Shown here piece by piece: positions 25,440-34,340 of a stretch of 49,989 bases of DNA (the stretch's first letter is position 1; the number at the start of each line of letters is the position of its first letter). The stretch covers positions 1 through 49,989 of the forward strand of contig DAORJK010000019.1 in NCBI GenBank assembly GCA_035438985.1. Reading direction: 5' to 3'. The notes under the pieces are model-generated. The model saw only the letters and a list, made by a program, of their open reading frames with translations. It ran no database searches and had not been told where the DNA came from. The translations under genes and the position numbers were made by a program. The stretch comes from UBA4408 sp002389785 (GTDB lineage Bacteria; Bacteroidota; Bacteroidia; UBA4408).

Positions 25440-26390
25440 ATGAAAGCAGCAGCAAAATCCCTAGCAGTTTTAATCAGCATTAGTCTGATTATTGGAACAA
25501 TTTCTTCCTGCAAGAAAAAAGACAAGGAAGAACCGGAACCGGAATTGGATTCACAAACTAAGCAGTTTAATGACGATGCAAATAACTATAAATCTGAATC
25601 GGATGAAGTGAGTGACGATATCAACAATTATATCAAGGATGTACCTGCATTTGGAAGGGTTTCAGGAACTGCATCTAGTCCAATGTGTGGAGTTACTGTA
25701 GACTCAACTCAAATAGCTCAGAAAATTTTGATATTTAATTTTGATGGTATTACTCCTTGTTCAAGCCCATCGCGTACAAGGTCAGGTCAAATTAAAGTTC
25801 AACTTACTACAGGTGTTCATTGGAGCGATGCAGGTTCGGTACTTACAGAGACTTTCATTAATTTTAAAGTTACCAGATTAAGCGATAATCGTTCGGTAAC
25901 TATTAACGGAGTTAAAAAAATTACCAATGTAAATGGAAATGACTGGTTAGGATTTTTGGCAGGTACTGCAAAATTAAAATACCGTGAACGTGCCTTTAAC
26001 GTACAAGTTAAATTTGACAATTCCCAGGTTGCCACTTGGAATAGTGCACATACACACGAATGGGGTTATACACCATCTAATCAACGCATCGAATTTAAAG
26101 CCGATGGTGATACTAGTTTGAATGGTTTTAATACCGTAAGTGCATGGGGTGTGAATCGTTTTGGACAAGCATTTACAACCAATTATACAAGTCCATGGTC
26201 ATCGAATAGCTATTGTGGATTTTGGCGTCCGATTTCGGGTGGTTTAGTACATCATGTAAATAATTCGGATTTTACTTTAACCCTGGGTGTTGATCAAAAT
26301 GGTAATCCAAGCACGCTCAATTGTGCGTATGGATTTAAAATTACCTGGACGACCGGAAATAGTAATGGAAGTGCAGTATTTAGTTATTGA
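25440..26390 (+). CDS. Lipoprotein of unknown function
   Basis: The 316-residue protein has a lipoprotein signal ending ISSC (Cys24), followed by a lysine- and acid-rich tether (KKKDKEEPEPELD). The mature part contains four Cys, and beta strands with many Trp and aromatic residues dominate. No catalytic motif is recognisable. It is a single gene with its own -7 box and terminator. Similar lipoproteins are common but uncharacterised in Bacteroidota, and I cannot assign a family name. Confidence 0.75.
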   Translation: MKAAAKSLAVLISISLIIGTISSCKKKDKEEPEPELDSQTKQFNDDANNYKSESDEVSDDINNYIKDVPAFGRVSGTASSPMCGVTVDSTQIAQKILIFNFDGITPCSSPSRTRSGQIKVQLTTGVHWSDAGSVLTETFINFKVTRLSDNRSVTINGVKKITNVNGNDWLGFLAGTAKLKYRERAFNVQVKFDNSQVATWNSAHTHEWGYTPSNQRIEFKADGDTSLNGFNTVSAWGVNRFGQAFTTNYTSPWSSNSYCGFWRPISGGLVHHVNNSDFTLTLGVDQNGNPSTLNCAYGFKITWTTGNSNGSAVFSY

Positions 26391-26410
26391 TAGTAAATCT
26401 CAAGTAGGTA

Positions 26411-26441
26411 AAAGCTGTCTTTAATAGACAGCTTTTTTTTT
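26411..26441 (+). terminator. Terminator after the lipoprotein gene
   Basis: A perfect stem, AAAGCTGTCT (26411-26420) with AGACAGCTTT (26426-26435), has a 5-nt loop and a T run to 26441. Confidence 0.93.
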
Positions 26442-26553
26442 GATACAATTTAAGTCGTTGTACATTATTAACCAAAGAGTATTTTTTAGGGTAATTAAAA
26501 GTAAACCTAAAGAAGAAATTCGACCGATAAAATTATTTTTCAATTCATTCGAT

Positions 26554-26561
26554 TAACTTTG
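26554..26561 (+). promoter_or_regulatory. -7 box upstream of the T9SS type B cargo gene
   Basis: TAACTTTG is a perfect consensus box 14 nt before the ATG at 26576. It likely drives the two-gene unit 26576-30746. Confidence 0.5.
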
Positions 26562-26575
26562 TACACCCATACACA

Positions 26576-28657
26576 ATGAACCGAAGTAAACCATTAATAA
26601 TCCTTCTCATATTACAGTTGTTATGCATTGCAGCAATAAAAGCTCAGTGTATTTACATAAATGAAATTCTTATTAATGGTCCCGGTAGTTGTGATGGAAG
26701 TTGCAATCCAAATACTGAGGAATGGACAGAATTGTATAATGATTGTTCAACCCCGGTGAACATTGGGTGCTACGTTCTCACTGATGGAGAATTTACAGTT
26801 ACTATTCCGGCAGGTACAATTTTAGCTCCCTATGATTATTATGTAATAGGTAGCAATAATTCGGGAGGAGTAGTTGATTTAAACATTGCTACTTGTAATT
26901 GCACTTCAGGTACTTTGGTAGGCACTTATAGCAACTCTGATGAACAAGCAATTTTAGTAAATCCATCCGGAGTTATTGTGGATGCTGTATATTGGGGAGT
27001 TGGAGATTTTCCTGTTTCAATTTTATCTACTCCGGTTGGCAGTTGTGCAGCAGTAAATATTAATGTTCCCAGTCCGGGTGCCATTTTTAGTCAATTAACT
27101 ACCGGAGGAGCAAACGGCTGCAGCATGGCTCGTGATTGCGATAGTAATCCAACCTGGGTATCGCGATGCGGTTCAGCAATTTCAATTAATGCGAGTAATG
27201 GTTCAGTTATTCCAAAATTTTCGTGCAGCGATTCAACTATTTGTCCGGGTACTTGCATTAGTTTTACTGACCTTACAAGTGGTAACCCAAGTAGTTGGAA
27301 TTGGACCTTTGCAGGAGCCACAGCAGCTACGAATAGTTCTTCAATAAAAAATCCAAGCAATGTGTGCTACAACACACCTGGAAATTTTCCGGTAACCTTA
27401 GCTGCAACAACTATTTGCGGAAGCATATCGGTTTCGATGCCTGCCTTTATACATGTTACAGCTTTACCTGTTCCTGTGATTACACCTGCAGGGGCATTAA
27501 ATTTTTGTACCGGTGGATCCGTAATTTTACAATCGAGTGCAGCCTTGAATTATCAATGGTACCTAAACAACACCATAATTACCGGTGCTACGCAAGCAAA
27601 TTATACCGCAACTCAAGCCGGAAGTTATACGGTTAAAATTAAGGATGGTCCCTGTACTTCAACCTCTTTACCAATAGTGGTAGTTGTTTCAACACAACCC
27701 ACTGCGAGCATTACTGTGAACGGCTCTACTACAATTTGTAATGGAGGAACAACCTTGTTGGATGCCGGGAATGGTTTTACTTCGTATCAATGGCTGCTAA
27801 ACAATGTTCCAATTGCCGGTGCTCAAAGTGCGACTTACTCGGTTTCAATAGCCGGTGATTATAGTGTAATTGTGGGTAATTCGGGAGGCTGCACTGATAC
27901 CTCTGCTAAAACCTTCATCAGTTTTTCAAGTGGATATACAATAAACATTAATGCAACCGATACAATCTTTTGTGAAGGAAAAAATGCAACATTATCAATT
28001 AGTGGTAGCTATCCAAACATACTTTGGTCAACCGGACAAACTACTTCAACTATTTCTATTAGTGATAGTGGAAGTTACAGCGTGCTTGTATCAAATAATG
28101 CAGGGTGTAGTGGCACCGATACGGTAAAGATTAAGGTTATTCCCTTACCAACTATTTATGCAGGGAATGATACAATAGGAGATTGTGCCAACGGAATTAT
28201 GTTACATGGAAGTGGCAATGGTTCTATTTTTTTGTGGTCGCCCGCAGAAACATTAAGTAACCCAAATATTCCCAATCCCATTGCTACACCAACAGAAACA
28301 ACTACTTATTTACTGACTGTAACCGAAAACAATTGCACGATATTGGATGAAGTTACCATCACACTCGATTGTGGAAATTTGTATTTGCCTACTTCCTTTT
28401 CACCGAATGGCGATGGGAACAATGATTTATACAAAGCTATTGGTAACAATGTAAGTAGTTTTGACTTACGCATTTATAATCGTTGGGGAGAATTGGTTTT
28501 TACTAGTACAAACGTTGCTTTGGGTTGGGATGGAACTTATTTAAATGCTCCTGCGCCAGAAGGAGTTTATGTTGTAAAAGTGAAAGCATTTAACCCGCTT
28601 GGTAAATCTTTGTTTGATGAGAAGGAACGAAAGTCTACCATAACTTTATTCCGTTGA
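26576..28657 (+). CDS. T9SS type B cargo with lamin-tail, PKD and Ig-like domains
   Basis: The 693-residue secreted protein has a signal peptide ending IKAQ. A lamin-tail-like domain follows (about 25-150; YINEILINGPGS, EEWTELYNDC, YVLTDGEFTVTIPAGT). Next is a PKD domain (about 210-290; PSSWNWTFAGA...GNFPVTLAATTICG). Three Ig-like repeats follow (about 290-540; YQWYLNNTIITGATQANYTATQAGSYTV type). The C-terminal gliding-motility/CHU-type sorting domain reads LPTSFSPNGDGNNDLYKAIG...FDLRIYNRWGELVF...WDGTY. Type B domains send cargo through T9SS and attach it to, or release it at, the surface. It has a 13-52 nt gap to the next cargo gene, so the two are likely co-expressed. Adhesive or structural use is inference. 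Confidence 0.9.
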   Translation: MNRSKPLIILLILQLLCIAAIKAQCIYINEILINGPGSCDGSCNPNTEEWTELYNDCSTPVNIGCYVLTDGEFTVTIPAGTILAPYDYYVIGSNNSGGVVDLNIATCNCTSGTLVGTYSNSDEQAILVNPSGVIVDAVYWGVGDFPVSILSTPVGSCAAVNINVPSPGAIFSQLTTGGANGCSMARDCDSNPTWVSRCGSAISINASNGSVIPKFSCSDSTICPGTCISFTDLTSGNPSSWNWTFAGATAATNSSSIKNPSNVCYNTPGNFPVTLAATTICGSISVSMPAFIHVTALPVPVITPAGALNFCTGGSVILQSSAALNYQWYLNNTIITGATQANYTATQAGSYTVKIKDGPCTSTSLPIVVVVSTQPTASITVNGSTTICNGGTTLLDAGNGFTSYQWLLNNVPIAGAQSATYSVSIAGDYSVIVGNSGGCTDTSAKTFISFSSGYTININATDTIFCEGKNATLSISGSYPNILWSTGQTTSTISISDSGSYSVLVSNNAGCSGTDTVKIKVIPLPTIYAGNDTIGDCANGIMLHGSGNGSIFLWSPAETLSNPNIPNPIATPTETTTYLLTVTENNCTILDEVTITLDCGNLYLPTSFSPNGDGNNDLYKAIGNNVSSFDLRIYNRWGELVFTSTNVALGWDGTYLNAPAPEGVYVVKVKAFNPLGKSLFDEKERKSTITLFR

Positions 28658-28709
28658 TTTAAGCAGATACATGAGTTTAATTACAGTTTGGCCGGTTCAA
28701 AATTTAGTT

Positions 28710-30746
28710 ATGATGAAACATTTCACCGAAACAAAAATTTCTAAATCAAGTTATAGAGCAGCTTGCTTCCTTTTGTTTTTACTGCTTTTGATTGGAGCAA
28801 ATTTACATGTAATGGCACAAACAAAAAGTAGATTTCCTCAAGAAGTAGTGAATCAACAATTGCAAACAGCCAGTAAAAGTGGAGCAAACACTGCTTCTTT
28901 ACCTACCATCAAAAATGAACTACCCTCCCATTCACTGCAATCTTTATTGAAAATAAAAGAACAACAAGTTTCTATTTTACAAAGTGTTCCAAAGAACAGT
29001 TCTGCTCAAAATAAATCCTCTGTTATCGACACTTTGGTAGTAGGTTTTATTCCGAACGATACCGTTGTAATAACCGGCAATTATACACATACAGGCCCAA
29101 TATATGTCTTTAATGATGGGGTACTTTATTTTAAAAATGCTACTGTAACTAACATAGGCGAAATTTATGTTTTTGGGCATGGAAAACTATTTGCCGACTC
29201 TTCATCACTCACCTTTCCACAAAGCTATTTTTATGAACGATCATTACTAGTTGTTCAAAATGGCTATCTACGAATGCAAAATTGTTCTCTGAATTACAGT
29301 GGTTATTCACACAATTTATTTTTAGCGGATAGCGCAGTAGTTGAAATGACAACCATACATCAAAATGATTTTACAACCTGTGGATTATTTGGAAGTCCCA
29401 ATTTACGTATTGATGGTTGTAACCTAACCGGAGAATATATTTTATTTGGAAATTCAACCACGCATTTTTCCAATGCCGACACTTTGTTATTATGGCATCA
29501 TGTTCCGGATAGTGCTCAACTTAATTATTCCTTTCCTTCGGGTGATACTGTTTTACATTTTCAATTTAATTCAAGTATTCCCGGCATAAACGGAATTAAT
29601 TATTCGGTAACGGTAGATACTTGTAAAACCGTTTGGTGGGGATTGATGCCGGTTAATGGTTCAGATGTAACTATAACAAATTCAAAAATCAGAGCTATTG
29701 GCGCATGGTTTGAAAGAGGAGATACTGCCTCAATTAATGGTTTGTACAATAATTCAACTTATGTAAACTTCGTGATGCCTGTAAACGACCGTAATTTGCA
29801 TTTAATAACTTGTACTGTTCAAACCTGGAGTTTGTATGTTTTTGATTCATCCCGGGTATCTATCAGCAATGCTCAATTGGGTGAAGTTGGCTGTCAAAAG
29901 CAATCATCGGTACTTTCAAATCAGTTTATTTTGGATGGTAGTGGAGGATATTTTTGGGCAACCGATACCAGCTTTATAGTAGCAAATAATGTAACTGTTT
30001 ACTCAACGGTGAGAAGTGAAAAAAATGGAATATTTATTTTGGGTTACAGTTGGTTACCTTTTATGCCTCCAATGGCAATTGGCAATAGCTTAATGGTGTG
30101 TGTACAAAATAAACTAGTTCAAGATCCTATAGCCTATGATAATAGCAATGCATGGTTGTTAAACATTGCTACTCCTGATACTGCTTATACCGACACTACA
30201 CTCGCCATCATGGGTTCGGCTTGGTTGGATCAAGGTCCACAAGGAGGATGGATGGATTTTAGTAAGTACAGTGTTTCCTATCAAGCTTTGGGAGGATCTA
30301 ATTGGTTGCCGATAGTAAGTGATTCAACTAAAGAAATTCGCACAAGTGCACTTGCCAATTGGGATGTAACGAATTTAAACCCGGGTGTTTACTTGCTGCG
30401 TTTAAGTTCGTTCAATAATTTAGGAGATAGTATCGACTGTGTTAAGGCAATTACACTATTACAAAACACACTGGGAACCGGCCAAAATTCCTTTTCAGAA
30501 ATAGGTTGTAAAGTTTTTCCCAATCCAACGGATGAGTTAATTCAATTCGAAATTTCAACTGCTCATCCGGTAGCAATTGAATTAAATGTATACACAGAAT
30601 TAGGAATTCAGGTTGTTTCAAAAAAGTACCAACTTGAATCAGGAACTAACAGAATCGAACTAAAAAATAACCTTGTTTCTGGAAATTACTTTTACACAGT
30701 TCGTGGGAATAATAAACAAAGCCAAGGAAAAATTACGATTTTTTAA
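28710..30746 (+). CDS. T9SS type A cargo, probable beta-helix surface protein
   Basis: The protein has 678 residues from the ATG at 28710. An upstream in-frame ATG at 28671 adds 13 residues, but the later one leaves a better signal peptide (hydrophobic AACFLLFLLLLIGANLHVMAQ). The middle part (about residues 115-480) is made of short strands with repeated patterns such as DGVLYFKNATVTNIGEIYVFG and LLVVQNGYLRMQNCSL, suggesting a right-handed beta-helix. The end (VFPNPTDELIQFE...GNYFYTVRGNN) is a type A sorting domain. It ends 5 nt from the convergent SPFH gene with no terminator visible. Ligand or substrate is unknown. Confidence 0.85.
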   Translation: MMKHFTETKISKSSYRAACFLLFLLLLIGANLHVMAQTKSRFPQEVVNQQLQTASKSGANTASLPTIKNELPSHSLQSLLKIKEQQVSILQSVPKNSSAQNKSSVIDTLVVGFIPNDTVVITGNYTHTGPIYVFNDGVLYFKNATVTNIGEIYVFGHGKLFADSSSLTFPQSYFYERSLLVVQNGYLRMQNCSLNYSGYSHNLFLADSAVVEMTTIHQNDFTTCGLFGSPNLRIDGCNLTGEYILFGNSTTHFSNADTLLLWHHVPDSAQLNYSFPSGDTVLHFQFNSSIPGINGINYSVTVDTCKTVWWGLMPVNGSDVTITNSKIRAIGAWFERGDTASINGLYNNSTYVNFVMPVNDRNLHLITCTVQTWSLYVFDSSRVSISNAQLGEVGCQKQSSVLSNQFILDGSGGYFWATDTSFIVANNVTVYSTVRSEKNGIFILGYSWLPFMPPMAIGNSLMVCVQNKLVQDPIAYDNSNAWLLNIATPDTAYTDTTLAIMGSAWLDQGPQGGWMDFSKYSVSYQALGGSNWLPIVSDSTKEIRTSALANWDVTNLNPGVYLLRLSSFNNLGDSIDCVKAITLLQNTLGTGQNSFSEIGCKVFPNPTDELIQFEISTAHPVAIELNVYTELGIQVVSKKYQLESGTNRIELKNNLVSGNYFYTVRGNNKQSQGKITIF

Positions 30747-30751
30747 ACCGC

Positions 30752-31690
30752 TTAGTTTTCCTTTTTAGGATTCATCAAGTTATTGCTGTTAATCGCCATC
30801 ATTTCTTTCATGGTGCGTTGCATATTTTCGGGACTTCCATCGAGAAAAATAAAATTTCCCTTTCCGTTTTCAGCAAAATGCTTGATAGATTCAGCCCACA
30901 TCGAAAACAAGATTACGGAAGTGTCCATGTTAGCTTGCTGCATTTCTTTAGCTGCCGAACTCATACCTTTTGCCACCTCTTCACGAAACAAAGCAACTCC
31001 TTGTCCACGCAATTGAGCAGCTTGACGTTCAGCTTCAGCTGCAATTTTTATAGCATTTCCTTCAGCTTCTGCAGCTTTGGTTTTAGTAATGAGCAAAGCC
31101 TGACCTTCGTTTTCTGCAGCTGCTTTTAAATTATTACTGGCTACTACCTGGGCCATGCTACGCATAATTGCCTCGTCAAAGGTAATGTCGTTGAGTTGCA
31201 AATCAATTAAATGGTATCCCCATCCTTCTAAGGTTTGATCAATTTGTTCTTTCACATCTTCTACAATTTCTCTACGCAATGAAAGTACTTCTGATTGTTT
31301 TTTAGTTGCGACAAAACCGCGTATACTTCCTTCAACAGTGCGTATTAATGCCTGCATCAAATTGCGTTCATCTAAAAATTTGAATGCAACATTTTTGATG
31401 GTTTCTTCATTTTGATTCAGCACAGCATAAAGCAACATGGCTTTAAAATAAACATTCGCCTGATCAATAGTAGTTGCTTGAAACTCTAGTTCAACCGAGC
31501 GATTTTGAATCGTTACACGTTTATTAATTACTTCCACGAACGGAATTTTCATATTTAAACCTGGTCCGAGTATCCGTCGGTATTTTCCAAAAATGGTCAC
31601 AACGCCTATTGTACCCTGTTGTATGGTTACAAACGACAAAAACAAAATTGCAAGAATAAGAATGAGTGTAATCGCAGATAGTAGTTGCAT
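30752..31690 (-). CDS. SPFH/Band 7 (stomatin/prohibitin-like) membrane protein
   Basis: The 312-residue protein has one N-terminal membrane helix (LLSAITLILILAILFLSFVTI) followed by the SPFH domain (QQGTIGVVTIFGKYRRILGPGLNMKIPF). A long Ala/Glu-rich coiled coil follows (about 185-245; AAAENEGQALLITKTKAAEAEGNAIKIAAEAE). Such proteins form membrane rings that scaffold other proteins or restrain FtsH-type proteases. There is no NfeD partner next to it. It is transcribed leftward, convergent with the T9SS cargo gene. On the minus strand, TATCTTTA (31713-31720) is a near-consensus -7 box. Confidence 0.92.
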   Translation of the reverse strand: MQLLSAITLILILAILFLSFVTIQQGTIGVVTIFGKYRRILGPGLNMKIPFVEVINKRVTIQNRSVELEFQATTIDQANVYFKAMLLYAVLNQNEETIKNVAFKFLDERNLMQALIRTVEGSIRGFVATKKQSEVLSLRREIVEDVKEQIDQTLEGWGYHLIDLQLNDITFDEAIMRSMAQVVASNNLKAAAENEGQALLITKTKAAEAEGNAIKIAAEAERQAAQLRGQGVALFREEVAKGMSSAAKEMQQANMDTSVILFSMWAESIKHFAENGKGNFIFLDGSPENMQRTMKEMMAINSNNLMNPKKEN

Positions 31691-31784
31691 GGTTTGATGA
31701 TTAAATTTTATTTAAAGATATACTATTTTGCTTAGCCATGTTAATTTGTTAAAAAAAAGTAAGCACCTTCTGAGTTATACTATA

Positions 31785-31886
31785 ATTAAAGGTTTAAGAA
31801 TTTTGTTTTTAATATATTTGAGCCCCTTTAGATGTTGGAAAAATAATGAGAAATAAAAGTATTTACAATGGAATTTTAGTAATACT
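31785..31886 (+). repeat. Direct repeat copy A: promoter, leader and first 14 codons
   Basis: The segment is matched by 34239-34340 at a constant offset of 2454 nt, with six mismatches in 102 positions. The core 31797-31867 has one mismatch. It contains the -7 box TATATTTG (31813-31820), a 25-nt leader and the start of the gene at 31846 (MRNKSIYNGILVIL). Similarity stops abruptly after 31886. Confidence 0.95.
31813..31820 (+). promoter_or_regulatory. -7 box in repeat copy A
   Basis: TATATTTG, a perfect TAnnTTTG, lies 25 nt before the ATG at 31846. The identical box is at 34267-34274 in copy B. No canonical -33 TTTG is present in either copy. Confidence 0.55.
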
Positions 31887-33468
31887 TTTAATGATTCTAG
31901 TCTTACTGAATTCAGTTCAAACCATAGGGCAAAACTTATTAACGGCCAAGTATAACTTTAGTGGTGAAAATTATCTTTTTAGGATAGAAAAACAAAGTTC
32001 CGATACAAGCTATATTGTATCCGGTTCTAATTATGGTATTGGATTGACGGCATTACCATTTCTATTAAAAACGGATAAAAATTTCAATCCTAGCTGGATG
32101 AAAATATATGAGCTTATGGATACATTGAGTTCCAATCAAATAAACTTTTATCCACTTGTAAGATTCAATTATTCCGAAGATAGTTTGTTTATATGTGGCA
32201 ATACAACTATTTATGATTCTGTTGGTCATTCGGTAGCCTCTAAACCATTTGTTTGTAAACTCAATAAGAATGGTGAATTACTATTTGCAAAGTTAATCAA
32301 CATTACACTTTGGGATGTTATAATAGATGCACTGCCAACTCCAGATGGAGGATTGCTTATAGCGGGCTCAACTAAATATTTTAAATTCGGAATTGATTAC
32401 GACAAAGGCAATTTTTTTGCTATTAAGTTGGATGCACAGCTCAATCAACAATGGGCTAAATTGTATGGCGATACTTTAAGAAGTGGGTCGGGTGCGTTAA
32501 CAATTCTACCCGATAGTGGTTTTGTGCTTAGTGGTTACACCTGGGAATTTAATTACGAAGATGGCAATTGGGTTATAATGCGGCTTGATAAAAATGGCAA
32601 TGTTGTTTGGTGCAAACGCACTGCCCCATTGTATGAAAGTTATGCAATCAGCAGATCTAAAATGATTCTTGGCTTGGATTCACAATTGGTAATTGCATAT
32701 GAAGCCAGCAGCTTCTTTACTGGCTATGTTGATATTTCTTTGGCAAAAGTGGATTTAAACGGAAATTTACTCTGGCACAAATCTATTGGTACAAATGTGA
32801 GTGCAGGAACGAATTTAAACGATATGTTGCAATTATCTGACAGTAATTTTATAATTCAAGGAGGTGAATTTATTCTTGTAAGTAATTCAGGTAATATTTT
32901 AAATGTAAAAGGCTTGAATATGGGATTCATAAAAACAGCATCCGCAATAGCAAATTCTTTTGATGATAAAATTGTTGGTGTTGGTGATTATCGTGGAATA
33001 AGTAATATATCAAGTGAAATGTACTTATTTACTATGGACAGCATTGGGAACACGGCTTGTGGAAATATAAATTTTACCAGTTATTCAACAAGTATACCGA
33101 TGACCTTAACCGATTGGACCATTCCTGATAGCTCAGTTACCTTTTATGAAACAGCACTTACATATACCCAGTACGATAGCTTGCCTGTATTTCAGCATTT
33201 GTGTTATTTGAATGATGGATTAAAAAATGCGCAAGAGGTAACTCTTACCTTATTTCCTAATCCTTCACAAAATAATGTAAGCTTAAAATGCAGTAAAGAA
33301 ATGGTTAAATTTGAACTAAGCAATTTACATGGGCAAGTACTCATCAAAATGGAGGCAAATAAAAAAGAAGTTCAGCTATCAATTGCCGATTTAGATGCAG
33401 GAATTTATCTGTTAAAAATTTACTTAAAAGATGAACTGCTAATTAAAAAGCTTGTAAAACAAAATTGA
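31846..33468 (+). CDS. T9SS type A cargo with a captured N-terminus
   Basis: The 540-residue secreted protein starts MRNKSIYNGILVIL, nearly identical to the N-terminus of the DUF4340 protein at 34300. It then continues LMILVLLNSVQTIGQ to complete a signal peptide. The body (about 30-450) has repeated beta motifs, FLLKTDKNFNPSWMK, TPDGGLLIAGSTKY, LPDSGFVLSGYTW and IMRLDKNGNVVWCK, like delta-60/propeller-type repeats. A type A sorting domain ends it (LFPNPSQNNVSLKC...AGIYLLKIY). It is similar in type to the protein at 45302-46723. The promoter, leader and first codons are a duplication of the DUF4340 5' end, so its expression and export signals are secondhand. Confidence 0.88.
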   Translation: MRNKSIYNGILVILLMILVLLNSVQTIGQNLLTAKYNFSGENYLFRIEKQSSDTSYIVSGSNYGIGLTALPFLLKTDKNFNPSWMKIYELMDTLSSNQINFYPLVRFNYSEDSLFICGNTTIYDSVGHSVASKPFVCKLNKNGELLFAKLINITLWDVIIDALPTPDGGLLIAGSTKYFKFGIDYDKGNFFAIKLDAQLNQQWAKLYGDTLRSGSGALTILPDSGFVLSGYTWEFNYEDGNWVIMRLDKNGNVVWCKRTAPLYESYAISRSKMILGLDSQLVIAYEASSFFTGYVDISLAKVDLNGNLLWHKSIGTNVSAGTNLNDMLQLSDSNFIIQGGEFILVSNSGNILNVKGLNMGFIKTASAIANSFDDKIVGVGDYRGISNISSEMYLFTMDSIGNTACGNINFTSYSTSIPMTLTDWTIPDSSVTFYETALTYTQYDSLPVFQHLCYLNDGLKNAQEVTLTLFPNPSQNNVSLKCSKEMVKFELSNLHGQVLIKMEANKKEVQLSIADLDAGIYLLKIYLKDELLIKKLVKQN

Positions 33469-33487
33469 TTTTTATTTTAAGGCAACA

Positions 33488-33871
33488 ATGTAAACTTTAA
33501 CTCTAATTTTCGTGCTTATTATTCAAACTCTAATTGCATATGCTCAATACCTATTGAACCCTTACAAAGATTGGAGAACTACAAACCAACTAACTTTTCC
33601 TATAAGTAATTCTATTTCAAATTTTCAATACTCAGATTATAGTACAAAAAATGGTACTAATTATAACGGAGAGTATCAAATACGTATTGGTAAAATTTTC
33701 AATTATTGGAATGAATATAAAATCTACCAAGCCCAGCTGCCGCAAATTCAATGGCCCCAGTTTATGTCTTGTTCCTTTAAAATGGAAACCGTTTCTTTTC
33801 CCTTTTCGGTGGATTGTTTTTACAATCAATCCAATCACCCACGCGCGAATCTTCAGATTCGTGTGATTTAA
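33488..33871 (+). pseudogene. Broken secreted-protein gene: start codon followed at once by a stop
   Basis: Reading from ATG 33488 gives Met, then TAA, then a textbook signal peptide, TLTLIFVLIIQTLIAYAQ. A single-base change of a Lys codon (AAA to TAA) at codon 2 would explain this. After the signal the frame stays open to 33871 (YLLNPYKDWRTTNQLTFPIS...). The part beyond about 33740 looks unrelated and runs into a REP-like hairpin, so the gene is also truncated. A GTG at 33512 could in principle restart translation but would lose half of the signal peptide. No family is recognised. Confidence 0.6.
33842..33865. repeat. REP-like palindrome
   Basis: CGAATCT (33846-33852) and AGATTCG (33855-33861) form a 7-bp stem with a TC loop. 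Flanking CGCG/TGTG allows four more pairs, two of them G-T wobbles. It lies in the debris between the two direct repeats. Hairpins of this kind are typical of repetitive extragenic palindromes mobilised by REP-associated tyrosine transposases; whether other copies exist in the genome cannot be seen here. Confidence 0.45.
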
Positions 33872-34021
33872 TCAAAAAATTACATTTTCTACGAATTTCT
33901 GAGCTCGAATGAAATTATGACCTCCATGTATTCTAGTAAAACTGGGTATTAAGGCATCCATTCACTTAAACACATAGCATAAAATTAGCTAAATTGTTAA
34001 GGGTGATTCGATTTCTAATTG
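33872..34021. other. Gene-free remnant DNA
   Basis: No open frame or signal is recognisable in this stretch. It lies between the REP-like hairpin and the IS66 remnant and is probably decayed mobile-element DNA. Both strands are interrupted by stops. Confidence 0.5.
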
Positions 34022-34201
34022 TTAGCAGCTATGCGATTTGCTTTGGATTAACTTATTTTGGGCAATAACAGTAAGCGTATTTTTCATCCACCGGTATGGC
34101 TCAATATTATTTTTACGAGCAGTTTCTGGTTAGCAATAAATTACAACTGCTCTTTGTGTTGCTTCATACATCCAAAATCCCTGTGCTGCTGAACCTGCAA
34201 G
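34022..34201 (-). pseudogene. C-terminal remnant of an IS66-family transposase
   Basis: On the minus strand the translation reads ATQRAVVIYC, stop, PETARKNNIEPYRWMKNTL. This lines up with the conserved IS66 transposase tail (R-A-x-x-IYSLIETAK-x-N-x-x-x-PYxWLxxxL). An in-frame TAA (34130-34132) replaces the residue after IYS/C. The frame ends at TAA 34022-34024. Nothing upstream of 34201 continues the transposase, so only about 60 codons survive. It directly adjoins repeat copy B (34239). Confidence 0.7.
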
Positions 34202-34238
34202 AGTTGGAAAATAGTTTACTCAACAGTAGCTAACCATT

Positions 34239-34340
34239 ATTAAAGCTATCAGAATTTTGTTTTTAATATATTTGAGCCCCTTTAGATGTTAGAAAAATAA
34301 TGAGAAATAAAAGTATTTACATAGGAATTTTAGTAATACT
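34239..34340 (+). repeat. Direct repeat copy B: promoter, leader and first 14 codons of the DUF4340 gene
   Basis: This is the partner of 31785-31886. It includes TATATTTG (34267-34274), the leader and the codons for MRNKSIYIGILVIL. It is probably the original copy, because this N-terminus continues naturally into the single membrane helix typical of DUF4340 proteins. Confidence 0.95.

Noticed and set aside
33512..33871. Intact 119-aa gene starting at GTG
   Set aside because: The signal peptide is complete only when read from ATG 33488, which is followed by a stop. The C-terminal half consists of repeat-like DNA. A pseudogene is the better reading.
34071..34077. GTAAGCG heptamer that resembles an IS66 end
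   Set aside because: It lies inside the surviving transposase reading frame (MKNTLT region), where an element end is not expected, and there is no partner end, so I treat it as chance.
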